Assembly (NCBI RefSeq): GCF_014200455.1
Contig: NZ_JACHBW010000005.1
Span: 186,001-250,000 of the forward strand
DNA length: 64,000 nt
Reading direction: 5' to 3'
DNA from: Paraburkholderia bannensis
Lineage (GTDB): Bacteria; Pseudomonadota; Gammaproteobacteria; Burkholderiales; Burkholderiaceae
The notes below the pieces were generated by a model that saw nothing but the letters and a program-made list of their open reading frames with translations, was not told where the DNA came from and made no database searches. The position numbers were made by a program, and so were the translations under genes. This document shows, in pieces, positions 8,208 to 17,052 of the stretch (its first letter is position 1; the number at the start of each line of letters is the position of its first letter).

Positions 8208-9194
8208 ATGAAAACCATGCTTGCCATGCAGCGGCTGCTGCGCGAATCCATTCCGGGTTCGACCTTGAAGGCGCGCTTCAGTCGCGCCCGCGTCTGGCTC
8301 TATGCCGGCCTGAAACCCGCCGCGGGGCGCATCTGGATACGCGCACTCACCGATATTCCCTTGCTGGCCGCCGCCGCGCGCCGCGACCGGCGTTTCGCGG
8401 AGAAGCCCTTTCACCGCTTCGGCCGCGCCGGTCTCGACGCGCAAGCAAGAGCGACGCTGATCGCGGGACACTACGCGGCCATGTCGCGACTGCTTGGCGA
8501 TAGCTGGCTGGAGAGGCTCTATGTGAGCGGCGAGCCCGTGGTGTTGGCATCGTGCGAACAGTTTGAGATTGTGGCGCGCGAAGTCACGCTTTGCAAACGC
8601 GAAGGATTACTGAGTATTTCAATGCGCGATGCGCAAACCGGTGTCGATCTCGCGTGGATAAGCGTTATCTTCGAGCAGGACACGCACCGGCGCACGGGCG
8701 TATTTATCGGCGGTCTGCAGGGACCGTCGGGCGAGCATCGGGATCGCGTGCGCGCGGTGACGCGGGCCTGCGATGGCCTGCGCCCGAAGGCGGCGGTGAT
8801 CGAAGCGCTTTGCGCGATGGGCCGCGAATTGGGCCTCGCGCGCATCGTGGCGGTGGCGCGTGCGTCGCACATCTCCAGCGCGAGCGACGCACAGTTTCGC
8901 TCCGACTACGACACGTTCTGGCTCGAACTGGGCGGTGTGCCCATCGAAAGTGGCTATGCCTTGCCGTTGAGCTTGCCGCATCGCGCGATCGAAGACGTGC
9001 CGTCGAACAAGCGTTCGGCGTTCCGGCGTCGCCAGGCGCTGATCGCGAGTATGAGCGCACAGATTCAAGACCATCTCCGTGGAGCGAAGCGCGAGGGCGA
9101 GTTCGCCGAAATCAGCATTCCGACGCGTATTGCAAAGCCGCTCGGCCTCGCATGGGCGGGTGCTCAACTGGGCTTGAACACCCTCAGGAAGTAG
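8208..9194 (+). CDS. VirK/YbjX family protein (DUF535)
   Basis: A 328-aa cytosolic protein of the DUF535 family (Salmonella VirK, E. coli YbjX), linked in enterics to outer-membrane homeostasis and resistance to host peptides. Family-like segments are RDRRFAEKPFHRFGRAGLDA, GVFIGGLQGPSGEHRDRVRA, ALCAMGRELGLARIVAVARA and FRSDYDTFWLELGG, followed by the basic stretch VPSNKRSAFRRRQALIASM. No signal peptide. A second in-frame ATG at 8217 is an alternative start. It stands alone 167 bases after the haem-operon remnant and I see no operon partner. Confidence 0.85.
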   Translation: MKTMLAMQRLLRESIPGSTLKARFSRARVWLYAGLKPAAGRIWIRALTDIPLLAAAARRDRRFAEKPFHRFGRAGLDAQARATLIAGHYAAMSRLLGDSWLERLYVSGEPVVLASCEQFEIVAREVTLCKREGLLSISMRDAQTGVDLAWISVIFEQDTHRRTGVFIGGLQGPSGEHRDRVRAVTRACDGLRPKAAVIEALCAMGRELGLARIVAVARASHISSASDAQFRSDYDTFWLELGGVPIESGYALPLSLPHRAIEDVPSNKRSAFRRRQALIASMSAQIQDHLRGAKREGEFAEISIPTRIAKPLGLAWAGAQLGLNTLRK

Positions 9195-9258
9195 ACTGGC
9201 AACCCATATCTGGCAGGATCACTGACCGTTTCGGAACTTCCTGAATACACGATGCGGA

Positions 9259-9990
9259 TTAGATCGCGCGTTTCGCGCTCCAGTCGATCGCCGCATCGAA
9301 GAGCTTCAGACCCGCCGCCGAGAGGTTCGCAAACGAATCGTTGTCCATGTAGAACATCGCGCGCCGCTCGGGCGCGAGCGCTTCGTAGTCCATCGTCGCG
9401 CCTTTCTCGTAGGTAAAGATCGCGGCCTTTTCAGGCTGGCCGTAAATGGTCGCGATGATCGATGCGCCAAGCCCGGGCTTGCCCCAGCTCATCGGCGCCT
9501 GTTTGCGAAAGACGTTGGCGACGCCGGCGGGCAGCCCCGCCGACGCAGGATGCGGCGCATTCACGAGCCACAGATAGCGCTCCTTTTCCACCTCGCCGAA
9601 ATCGACGTCATGCCGTTTGCCGCTCATGGCGAGATCGTCGAGCAGATCGTTTTCCCATGTGAGCAACGGCACAGGAGCGTCGCGCCAACCGGGCGGCACG
9701 TCCTTGGCCGAGACGGTGGAAGAAATCACCACGAGCCTCGCACCCAACGCGGCGCGTGGATCGAAGTCTTGGTTCACGAGTTGCACCTCATAGCCGCGGC
9801 TTTGCAGATGCGCGGCGATCTGCCGGTCCACGGCGATATTGGGCCCGTCGAGTTGCACGACCATCAGGATCGCGCCTTTTTCTGGCGGGGTTTGTGCATG
9901 GCCGGCAGGCGCGACGCAGGCGGCAGCGAGAGCCGCAAGTGAGAGCAGCGCGCGGCGTCGCGCAGGACGCGGAGCAAATCGGAAAGCCAT
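9259..9990 (-). CDS. Secreted protein of unknown function with a flavodoxin/GATase-like fold, in a TonB-receptor operon
   Basis: A 243-aa exported protein. The N-terminus is twin-arginine-like (RRRALLSLAALAAACVAPAG, cleavage near GHAQ). The mature part starts GAILMVVQLDGPNIAVDRQI and looks like an alternating beta/alpha domain (RGYEVQLVNQDFDPRAALGA, RLVVISSTVSAKDVPPGW). That resembles glutamine-amidotransferase/ThuA-like secreted domains, but no catalytic triad is obvious. It starts 5 bases after the STN-type TonB receptor stop, so it is the last gene of the FecI-FecR-receptor set. An iron-chelate or substrate-handling role is inference from context. Function unknown. Confidence 0.7.
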   Translation of the reverse strand: MAFRFAPRPARRRALLSLAALAAACVAPAGHAQTPPEKGAILMVVQLDGPNIAVDRQIAAHLQSRGYEVQLVNQDFDPRAALGARLVVISSTVSAKDVPPGWRDAPVPLLTWENDLLDDLAMSGKRHDVDFGEVEKERYLWLVNAPHPASAGLPAGVANVFRKQAPMSWGKPGLGASIIATIYGQPEKAAIFTYEKGATMDYEALAPERRAMFYMDNDSFANLSAAGLKLFDAAIDWSAKRAI

Positions 9991-9995
9991 GATGA

Positions 9996-12440
9996 TCAGA
10001 ATTCGAAAGTGGAAAGCAGCGAGACCTGGCGCGCGTCGCCCACGGCGACGAAATAACGGTTCGCGCTGGACGGATAGTAGGTCTTGTTGACGAGGTTCTT
10101 GACGTTGAGCTGGAATGACACGCGATGGCCGCCCATTTTCGTGTCGTAGGTCGCGAAGGCGTCGGCCACGGTATAGGCGGGCAGCGTGAAGCTATTGGCC
10201 GAATCTCCGGGGCGCGAGCCGACGTAATGCGCGCCCGCGCCCACGCGCAACTGGTCGCCGCCAAACACGGTGCCGAAGTCGTACACGGCCGCGAGCGAGG
10301 CGGTATTCTGCGCGACGTTCCAAAGCCGGTTGCCCGCATAGACAGGGTCTTCGAGGGTCCTGGCGTCGATATATGCGTAGCTGGCGATCACGCTCCAGTG
10401 CTCGCCAATCTGTCCGGACACATCCAGTTCCACGCCGCGCGAGCGCGCCTTGCCCGAGGTGCGCCAGTCGGTCTGTTTGGTGGTGTCGTTGTACTGCGAG
10501 ACCAGCACATTCGATTTGTCGATATTGAAGAGCGCGAGCGTGCCCGTGAGCCCTGCGGGCATGGCGACTTTCGCACCCAGTTCCCACGAAGTCGCTTCTT
10601 CCGGCTTCACCGACGAATCGACTACCACGCCCGTGCTGAGCGGCGCGATCGTCGAAGTCGGCTTGAGCGATTGCGTATAGCTGCCATAGAGCGAAACGGT
10701 TTCGCTTGCCTTATAGACAACGCCCGCGCGCGGCAGCCATTTGTTGCCGCTCAGATCGGTATTGGCCTTGAAAGGCCGTCCCTTGCCGGCGATCTGGTTG
10801 TAGGTCATGAAGCGCGCGCCGCCTACCAGAATCCACTTGTCGCTCAGATGGAGGCTGTCCTGGAAGTAGACGGACGCATCGTGCAGCGTATCGGTCTGAT
10901 CGCTGTCGCTGGCCGAGACGGTGCTCGACGGGCTTTCGAGGCCATAGACCGGATGCAGATAATTGAAGCTGTATTGCGTGGCCTGGCGCAGCAGATCGGC
11001 ACGATAGATGCGGCGGTATTCGTCGTCCACGCCCACCTGGAGATCGTTGCGCAAACCGGCCAGCGTGAAGTGGCCGTCCACATAGGCGGTCGCGTAACTG
11101 TCCGTGCTCACCGCGCCGTGCGTGGCGTCGTTGCTGCGCGAGAGCACGCCCGTGGTGCTGTTGACGCCTTGCACGCGCAACTGGTTGGCGTCGTAGGTCT
11201 CGCGGTTATAGCTGTAGCCAAAGTGCGCCTTCCAGTCCGCGTTGATCTGATGATCCACGAGCAACTGTGCGAGATGGGACTCGCCGGTCATGTTGTTGAA
11301 CGGCTCGTCGATACGTTCGCGCGCGGGAATCGCCAGCGGTTGATTGGTCTTGGGATCGAGCGCGGTGCCGCGATCGAAGGGATACAGAAACTTGCGGTAT
11401 TGATACGACAGCACCACCTGGGTATCGCTGCCGTAGTACGCGAGCGAAGGCGCCACCAGCGTTTCCCGATGCTCGCCGAAGTTGCGCCAGTATTGTTCGC
11501 TGACCTGATCGAGTACGAGCCGGTAGGCCAGACCGGTATCGCCGATCGGACCGGTGGTGTCGAGCGTCGCGCCGCCGCCATTGCGGCCGTGCCCATAGGT
11601 CGAACCGAGCACGGAGATCGCGTGATACGGCGTCAGCAAGGGCTGCTTGCTGACCACGTTTACCACGCCGCCCGGGTCCATGATGCCGTAGAGCAGCGAA
11701 GTGGGGCCCTTGAGCACTTCGACGCTGTCGACGGCGTCGTTGAGCGCGCGGCCCTGCACCAGCGGCATGCCGTTTTCCATGATCGAGCCATCGCGATTGC
11801 CGCCGAAGCCGCGCTTGAGCAGCGTGTCCTGCGTGCCCGCGAGCGTGTTGCCCTGCACGATGCCGCTCACATTGGCGAGCGCATCGTCCAGATTGCGCGG
11901 GCGCTGATCGTGCAGAACCTGCGCGGGCACCACGTTGACGGCCTGTGCCGTATCGAGCACGGGCGTGTCCGAGCGCGTGACGTTGGCTTCGGTGGGGGCG
12001 CGATAGCTGCCCGCCTTGATGGCGGCCGCCGCCACTTTCACGGTGGGCAGCACGGCGCTGTCCGGGAGCGCGGCGTTGCTGGCGTCTTGCGCGAGCGTGT
12101 AGCTGCCGTTCTCCTGTGCGCTGGCGCTAAGCCCCGTATTGCGCAGAATGCGCGCGAGGCCGTCGCTAACGCGGTAATCGCCGTGCAATCCCGCGCTCGC
12201 GCGATTCGCGGCCAGCGCGCCCGGATAGGCGATCATCACGCCGGCCTGCTGGCCGAACTGGTTGAGCACCGTTGCGAGCGGCCCCGCGGCAATCTCGTAG
12301 TGCTGCACGCTGGCGCTCGGCAGGGAAGCGACGGGCGGCGCCGCAACGGCGACCGGCTGGGCGCTGGCGGCAAACAGCGCGAGGACTGCCGCGCCGATCC
12401 AGTGATGGCGTCGGCGCGAGGCCTGAAGAAGTGATGACAT
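9996..12440 (-). CDS. TonB-dependent siderophore receptor with STN signalling domain
   Basis: An 814-aa outer-membrane transducer of the FpvA/FoxA type. In order: a signal peptide ending near SAQPVAVAA; an STN domain (about 42-120, QHYEIAAGPLATVLNQFGQQ and GDYRVSDGLARILRNTGLSA); a plug domain (about 130-270, with LLKRGFGGNRDGSIMENGMP and VEVLKGPTSLLYGIMDPGG); and a 22-strand barrel ending in the terminal aromatic FEF. The STN domain passes a ligand signal to the FecR-like anti-sigma factor encoded just upstream, so the receptor should induce its own operon when its siderophore binds. The gap to the FecR gene is 118 bases and holds an inverted repeat. Confidence 0.93.
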   Translation of the reverse strand: MSSLLQASRRRHHWIGAAVLALFAASAQPVAVAAPPVASLPSASVQHYEIAAGPLATVLNQFGQQAGVMIAYPGALAANRASAGLHGDYRVSDGLARILRNTGLSASAQENGSYTLAQDASNAALPDSAVLPTVKVAAAAIKAGSYRAPTEANVTRSDTPVLDTAQAVNVVPAQVLHDQRPRNLDDALANVSGIVQGNTLAGTQDTLLKRGFGGNRDGSIMENGMPLVQGRALNDAVDSVEVLKGPTSLLYGIMDPGGVVNVVSKQPLLTPYHAISVLGSTYGHGRNGGGATLDTTGPIGDTGLAYRLVLDQVSEQYWRNFGEHRETLVAPSLAYYGSDTQVVLSYQYRKFLYPFDRGTALDPKTNQPLAIPARERIDEPFNNMTGESHLAQLLVDHQINADWKAHFGYSYNRETYDANQLRVQGVNSTTGVLSRSNDATHGAVSTDSYATAYVDGHFTLAGLRNDLQVGVDDEYRRIYRADLLRQATQYSFNYLHPVYGLESPSSTVSASDSDQTDTLHDASVYFQDSLHLSDKWILVGGARFMTYNQIAGKGRPFKANTDLSGNKWLPRAGVVYKASETVSLYGSYTQSLKPTSTIAPLSTGVVVDSSVKPEEATSWELGAKVAMPAGLTGTLALFNIDKSNVLVSQYNDTTKQTDWRTSGKARSRGVELDVSGQIGEHWSVIASYAYIDARTLEDPVYAGNRLWNVAQNTASLAAVYDFGTVFGGDQLRVGAGAHYVGSRPGDSANSFTLPAYTVADAFATYDTKMGGHRVSFQLNVKNLVNKTYYPSSANRYFVAVGDARQVSLLSTFEF

Positions 12441-12500
12441 GGAATCGAAGGCTGGAATGAGTCAGATAAAAGTGCTTTCATCTGGCTTGTCCCGCGAGAA

Positions 12501-12523
12501 TCGAAAACAGCTCAGGTTTTCGA
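12501..12523. repeat. Inverted repeat upstream of the STN receptor
   Basis: TCGAAAAC (12501-12508) and GTTTTCGA (12516-12523) form an 8-bp stem around AGCTCAG, with a T-run on the plus strand just after (12527-12532). It lies in the leader of the leftward receptor gene. On the plus strand it has terminator shape, yet no plus-strand gene precedes it. It may be a leader structure or regulator site. Confidence 0.5.
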
Positions 12524-12558
12524 AAATTTTTTATGCCGATGATCGGGCGAGGCGCGAA

Positions 12559-13602
12559 TCAGCTGCGTGCGGGGGTCACCGTGACCCAGTAGCGCGTCAG
12601 ATAATCCACGCGCAATGGCAGTGCGCGCGAGAGCGTATCCAGCACGCGATCGGTATCGGCGAGCAGATAGGTGCCGGATACGCGCAGCAAAGCCGCACGC
12701 GGATCGCAGCGCAGGACGCCTTCGCGGTAGCGCGCAAGTTCGACCAGAAAATCGTCTAGACGCATATCGTTGGCAACGAGCATGCCCTGCGTCCAGGCCG
12801 CCGCTGCGTTCTCGATCGATTCGATTTCACTTGGCGCGCTGCGGGTGAAACGCGTGGATTCGCCCGCGTGCAGCGTGCGGGCGGCCAGCGGCGCATCGTC
12901 GGGGACGACGCGCACCGCACCCTCGAATACGGCAAGGCGCGTGTCGTCCTGCTGCTGGCGCACGGAAAAGCGCGTGCCGAGCGGCGTAGCCGTGCCCTGC
13001 GCGGTCTGCACGACGAAGGGGCGCAGGGTTGCGCCGCCGCTTCTGCGTCCTTTCGTGCTTCCTCTCGTGCTTCCTTTCGCGCTGCCATTCCCCTCGTCAC
13101 GATGTCCAGTGACTACCATGATCTCGCCGCGCCTGAGCACGACGCGGCGCTCATGCGCCGTAAAACGCAGATCGACAGCCGACGATGTATTGAGCGTCAG
13201 CGCCGTGCCGTCTTCCAGCGTGTAGGTGCGGATTTCGCCGGTGGCGGTGTGCATATCGGCGGTCCAGCCCGGCCACGCGTAGCGATGCCGCGCGCTCCAC
13301 GTCGCGCCGCCCACGAAGAAGAGCGCGGCCAGCGCCTTGACGGTCGAGCGCCGGCCTCGCGAAACGCCGCGCGTGAGCGCGGCGCGCGCCGCATGCGCCG
13401 ATGCCCCCTGACCCAGCGACTGGAAGCGTTGCGAGACGGTCTGGATATGCTGCCAGGCGCGCTCATGATCAGCGTGTTCCGCGCGCCACGCATCGAGCGC
13501 CGCGCGCTGCGCCGGCGTGATCGCGCCGCTGCCCAGATCGAGCCACCACTCGATGGCGCGATGGGCGATTTCAGGCGCGATATCGCGCGGGGTGGCTGAC
13601 AT
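12559..13602 (-). CDS. FecR-family anti-sigma factor / sigma regulator
   Basis: A 347-aa FecR-type inner-membrane regulator. The cytoplasmic N-terminus (DUF4880-like, IAHRAIEWWLDLGSGAITPA) binds the sigma factor. A single hydrophobic segment around residues 90-110 (VKALAALFFVGGATWSARHR) is followed by a periplasmic FecR domain (MHTATGEIRTYTLEDGTALT, GTRFSVRQQQDDTRLAVFEG) and a C-terminal DUF4974-like region. ATG 13602 gives the family N-terminus and lies 11 bases after the sigma-factor stop, so the two are coupled. It relays siderophore binding by the STN receptor to the ECF sigma factor. Confidence 0.9.
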   Translation of the reverse strand: MSATPRDIAPEIAHRAIEWWLDLGSGAITPAQRAALDAWRAEHADHERAWQHIQTVSQRFQSLGQGASAHAARAALTRGVSRGRRSTVKALAALFFVGGATWSARHRYAWPGWTADMHTATGEIRTYTLEDGTALTLNTSSAVDLRFTAHERRVVLRRGEIMVVTGHRDEGNGSAKGSTRGSTKGRRSGGATLRPFVVQTAQGTATPLGTRFSVRQQQDDTRLAVFEGAVRVVPDDAPLAARTLHAGESTRFTRSAPSEIESIENAAAAWTQGMLVANDMRLDDFLVELARYREGVLRCDPRAALLRVSGTYLLADTDRVLDTLSRALPLRVDYLTRYWVTVTPARS

Positions 13603-13613
13603 CGGCGTCTCGC

Positions 13614-14117
13614 TCACAGCGCGAAGAAGCACTGCGCCGCGGCTCTCACCAGATGGCGTTTGACGGTGGCCAGCGAGATGCCAAGCGTCGCCGCGATCTC
13701 GGTGTGCGTTGCGCCGTCGAGCTGCGCGAGCAGAAACGCACGCTTGACGATAACGGGCAGACCGTCGAGCAGGCGGTCGATTTCGCAGAGCGTTTCGAGC
13801 AGCACGGCCTGGTCTTCCGGCGAGGGCGCGAGCGCCTCGGGCATATAGGCCAGCGCTTCCAGATACGCACGCTCGACCTGCTCGCGCCGCCAGTGGTTGT
13901 AGAGCACGCGCTGGGCGACGGTGGTGAGCAGCGCACGCGGTTCGCGCGCTTCGACCGGCTCCTCGCGCGCGAGCAGACGCATGAAGGTGTCGTGCGCGAG
14001 ATCGCTGGCGCGGTGCGCGCAGCCGAGCTTGCGACGCAGCCACCCATGCAGCCAGCCGTGATGCGCGCGGTAAAGCGCGTCGATCTCAAGTTGGGCGGAG
14101 GGCGGAAGGGCAGTCAT
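13614..14117 (-). CDS. FecI-like ECF sigma factor
   Basis: A 167-aa extracytoplasmic-function sigma factor of the iron-starvation group. Region 2 includes ASDLAHDTFMRLLAREEPVE and PRALLTTVAQRVLYNHWRRE. Region 4 includes LDGLPVIVKRAFLLAQLDGA and HTEIAATLGISLATVKRHLV. It is the first gene of the leftward sigma / FecR / receptor / secreted-protein cluster, about 107 bases downstream of a Fur box. The expected circuit is Fur repression of this gene by iron, and FecR-dependent activation of the receptor gene by its ligand. Confidence 0.92.
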   Translation of the reverse strand: MTALPPSAQLEIDALYRAHHGWLHGWLRRKLGCAHRASDLAHDTFMRLLAREEPVEAREPRALLTTVAQRVLYNHWRREQVERAYLEALAYMPEALAPSPEDQAVLLETLCEIDRLLDGLPVIVKRAFLLAQLDGATHTEIAATLGISLATVKRHLVRAAAQCFFAL

Positions 14118-14478
14118 GCGGCGTGACGCAAGGCGGTGTGCGGTCTGGGAGCGTTCAGGTTAGAGAATCGGGCGTTGGCTTACATCCAGGCAGCGTAGCT
14201 TACACGTTGATTTCGCATAAGTAAATGAGAATTGTTCGCGAATAGGGAGGGTTGGTGGTCCGCACTTTGCACCTTTCTGGTGAAACAGCGACGCCAGCTG
14301 ACGCTGAAATATCAGCCTGATTACGATTTTGTCATCGTCCTGCGGTTTCAGAATCCCTTAAGTCAGCGACGCACACAATGCTCCTGACTTCGCGATTCTT
14401 CTGAAGTCGCGGCGCGCAAGGCCAATGTCCATCGGCGCGCAATTCAATGATTTTTTGCCTTATTCGAGGAGCATTACC
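14118..14478. other. Intergenic between the FecI-like gene and a small secreted protein
   Basis: A 361-base divergent spacer. It contains the Fur box at 14224-14242 serving the leftward sigma gene. It also contains the promoter region of the small gene at 14479, with a GAGGA ribosome site at 14466-14470. No further gene or RNA is recognised. Confidence 0.6.
14224..14242. promoter_or_regulatory. Fur box upstream of the FecI-like gene
   Basis: AATGAGAATTGTTCGCGAAT (14224-14243) matches the Burkholderia/Pseudomonas Fur box core AATGAGAAT and keeps a partial dyad with the right half GCGAAT. It is preceded by AGTAA exactly like the box at 7194. It sits about 107 bases before the sigma-factor start, consistent with iron repression of the surface-signalling operon. 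Confidence 0.7.
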
Positions 14479-14760
14479 ATGAAAGCCAAACTGTTTGCTG
14501 CACTTATCGTAAGCACAACGATGTTTCCCGTGATCGCCTTTGCGCAGAACGAGCGTATCCAGAACATGCAGGTCAGCCCGCAGAGCGTGCAGGCGCAACA
14601 GAGCGGCACGCAGCAGCAGCCGAGCGTGGATACCCCGCGTGGCGTCGTCAAGACTTCGGCTTCCGGCACCAGCGGTTACGGCAACGCGACAGCCGGAAAC
14701 TCGCAATCGGGCAGCGCCCCGGAAGACGCTCGCTTGAGCGCGCTCTACCTTCACCACTGA
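14479..14760 (+). CDS. Small secreted protein of unknown function
   Basis: A 93-aa protein with a clear signal peptide ([20 protein letters not shown], cleavage after FAFA-Q type site). The mature part is a glutamine/serine-rich, probably disordered tail of about 70 residues containing [16 protein letters not shown] and ending LYLHH. ATG 14479 follows GAGGA at a 9-base distance; upstream in-frame codons lack a ribosome site. It precedes the two-component genes on the same strand with a 145-base gap. The signal peptide resembles that of DUF4148 proteins, but the DUF4148 core is absent. No function can be assigned. Confidence 0.7.
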   Translation: MKAKLFAALIVSTTMFPVIAFAQNERIQNMQVSPQSVQAQQSGTQQQPSVDTPRGVVKTSASGTSGYGNATAGNSQSGSAPEDARLSALYLHH

Positions 14761-14817
14761 GCTGCGCTTACGCTGTGCGTGCGTTCCCACTGGGCCCCCG
14801 GATGTCGAAAATGTAAT

Positions 14818-14846
14818 CCGCCGGTTATCCGTGCGTTATCCGGCGG
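14818..14846. repeat. Inverted repeat in front of the response-regulator gene
   Basis: CCGCCGG (14818-14824) and CCGGCGG (14840-14846) can pair across a 15-base loop containing two TTATCCG-like copies. It lies 60-90 bases before the response-regulator start, so it could be a terminator for the small secreted gene or an operator. No T-run follows. Confidence 0.4.
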
Positions 14847-14905
14847 CCCCTTGCTTGACGCGGGTTTGGGTAAAATCGACCCACCATGAAGGCGGGAGAA
14901 TGCGT

Positions 14906-15583
14906 ATGCGAGTCCTCGTGATCGAAGACGAGCCAAAGGCGGGGGCCTACGTCAAGAAAGGGCTTGAGGAATCGGGCTGCAGCGTCGATCTCGCGACCGA
15001 CGGCGCGCAAGGGCTGCTGCTCGCGCAGGAAGAGGAGTACGACGTGATCGTGCTCGACGTCATGCTGCCGGTGCTCGACGGCTGGTCGGTGCTCAAGCGT
15101 CTGCGCGCCACGCGCGCGACTCCCGTGCTCTTTCTCACCGCGCGCGACGATGTCGCCGATCGCGTGCAAGGGCTCGAACTGGGCGGCGACGATTACCTGG
15201 TCAAACCGTTCGCCTTCGTCGAACTGCTCGCGCGCGTGCGCACGCTGGCGCGTCGCGGGCCGCCGCGCGAAGCGCAAACCATGCGTATCGCCGATCTCGA
15301 AATCGACGTGATCCGCCGCCGCGTCAAACGCGGCGCAACCCGCATCGACCTCACGCCGCGCGAATTCTCGCTGCTGCAACTGCTCGCGCGACGCCAGGGC
15401 GAAGTGCTCAGCCGTACGCAGATCGCTTCGTTCGTGTGGGACATGAATTTCGACAGCGACACCAATGTGGTCGAAGTCGCGATTCGCCGCCTGCGCGCGA
15501 AGATCGACGACGGCTATGAGAGCAGGCTGATTCACACGGTTCGCGGCGTGGGCTACGTGATGGAAGAAAAGGACCCGCCCTGA
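14906..15583 (+). CDS. OmpR-family response regulator (CusR/IrlR type)
   Basis: A 225-aa two-component response regulator. The receiver domain (about 1-115) starts [20 protein letters not shown], with acceptor Asp51 in [11 protein letters not shown] and the conserved Lys in [10 protein letters not shown]. The C-terminal winged helix (about 125-225) includes [20 protein letters not shown] and [23 protein letters not shown] 14906 was preferred over 14900 because GGCGGGAG ends 7 bases before it. It overlaps the kinase gene by one base (TGATG). The family often responds to heavy metals. The adjacent RND pump genes are the likely target, though that pump is of the drug-efflux rather than metal type. 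Confidence 0.92.
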   Translation: MRVLVIEDEPKAGAYVKKGLEESGCSVDLATDGAQGLLLAQEEEYDVIVLDVMLPVLDGWSVLKRLRATRATPVLFLTARDDVADRVQGLELGGDDYLVKPFAFVELLARVRTLARRGPPREAQTMRIADLEIDVIRRRVKRGATRIDLTPREFSLLQLLARRQGEVLSRTQIASFVWDMNFDSDTNVVEVAIRRLRAKIDDGYESRLIHTVRGVGYVMEEKDPP

Positions 15584-17052
15584 TGGCGCGCCGCTCGCTC
15601 GCGCTGACGCTGGCGCTGCTGTTCAGCGCGACCACCTTCGCGGTGTTTGCCTGCGTGGGCTGGTATCTCTATGTAGCGCTCGCGCATCAGGTGCGCAAGC
15701 AGGACGATCAGGACATCGTGCTGGCGGCGCGTCACGTGCGCCGCCTGGCTGCCGAGCTGGGCTCCGCCCAGGACGCGCGCGATCATGCGCTGCGTCTGTC
15801 GAGCGCCGTGCTGGGCAATCAGGCGCTCGCCCTGCGCATTGTCGATGCACAGGGCCATCCTGTGGCGGCACACGACGAAGGCGCGACCTTCGACGAACCG
15901 CCGAGGCCGCTTGACGACGCCGTTACCGCCAACGATATCGATCTGTCCGCCGCGCGCGCCGGTGCGCTCGTGCTCGCGCCCGACGCGCGCATCGTCGATA
16001 CGGCGATCCGCGAATGGCGCAGCGTCCAGGGCGTGCCGGTGCGCAGCATCGCCTTCGACGTCGCGCTGCGCAATGGCGAGACCGTGCGGGTGGGCATTGC
16101 GCGCGATCTGCGCGGCCCGCTGAGCCTGCTCGATTCGTATCGCGACACGCTCGGGCTGGCGGGCAGTATCGGCACGCTGGTGGTGCTGCTGGGCAGCTAT
16201 GCGCTGGTGCGGCTCGCGCTGCGGCCGCTGCGGCAGATCGCCGATCAGTCGCGCGAAGTGACGGCATACCGGCTCGACCGGCCTATCCGCGTCAAACATA
16301 TCCCCAGCGAATTGGCGACGCTGGTCGAATCGCTCAACGCGATGCTCGAACGTTTGCACGCCGGTTTCCAGCGTCTGAGCCAGTTCACCACCGATCTTGC
16401 GCACGACATGCGCACGCCCCTGAGCAATCTGCGCGGAGCGACCGAAATCGCGCTCGCGCGCCCGCGCTCGGACGATGAATATCAGGCCGTGCTGGCGTCC
16501 AATCTGGAGGAATGCGAACGATTGTCGCGCATGATCGAAAACGTGATCTTCCTCGCGCGCGCCGAGCATCCACGCTTCGAGATGCGGCGCCGCGCGTTTG
16601 ATCTGCGCGACGAACTCGAACGCATCGCCGAATACTTCGAAGGTCTCGCCGACGAAGCGGGTCTTGCCATCAGCGTGCAGGGCAGCGCGTCATTGAGCGC
16701 CGATGTCGAACTGTTGCGCCGCGCGCTCAGCAATCTGCTGGCGAATGCGCTGCGTTATACGCCGCCAGGCGGGACGATCGTGCTGGCCGTGCAGGCGCAT
16801 GAGGCGACGCTCGACATCATGGTCGAAAACCCCGGCACGCCGATTCCGCCCGAACACCTTGAGCGTATTTTCGAGCGCTTCTATCGCGCCGATCCCTCGC
16901 GCACGCGCGGGCCCGAATCGACGGGCGCGGGGGCCTCGGCGGGGCTGGGCCTTGCCATCGTGCGTACCGTGATGGAACTGCACGGCGGCAAGGTGCGGGC
17001 CGAAAGCGATGCGCGCAGCACGCGTTTCATTCTGAGCTTCCCGCGGGCCTAG
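15583..17052 (+). CDS. Sensor histidine kinase (CusS/IrlS type)
   Basis: A 489-aa inner-membrane kinase. TM1 is near residues 7-30, a periplasmic sensor spans about 35-180 and TM2 is near 190-210. HAMP is followed by the phosphoacceptor His274 in TTDLAHDMRTPLSNLRGATE, the N box SNLLANALRYTPPGG and the G boxes LERIFERFYRADPSRT and AGLGLAIVRTVMELHGGKV. It pairs with the response regulator by one-base overlap. The length and HAMP-HisKA-HATPase order match heavy-metal sensor kinases. Its stop codon and that of the convergent NodT gene share the tetranucleotide CTAG (17049-17052). Confidence 0.93.
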   Translation: MARRSLALTLALLFSATTFAVFACVGWYLYVALAHQVRKQDDQDIVLAARHVRRLAAELGSAQDARDHALRLSSAVLGNQALALRIVDAQGHPVAAHDEGATFDEPPRPLDDAVTANDIDLSAARAGALVLAPDARIVDTAIREWRSVQGVPVRSIAFDVALRNGETVRVGIARDLRGPLSLLDSYRDTLGLAGSIGTLVVLLGSYALVRLALRPLRQIADQSREVTAYRLDRPIRVKHIPSELATLVESLNAMLERLHAGFQRLSQFTTDLAHDMRTPLSNLRGATEIALARPRSDDEYQAVLASNLEECERLSRMIENVIFLARAEHPRFEMRRRAFDLRDELERIAEYFEGLADEAGLAISVQGSASLSADVELLRRALSNLLANALRYTPPGGTIVLAVQAHEATLDIMVENPGTPIPPEHLERIFERFYRADPSRTRGPESTGAGASAGLGLAIVRTVMELHGGKVRAESDARSTRFILSFPRA

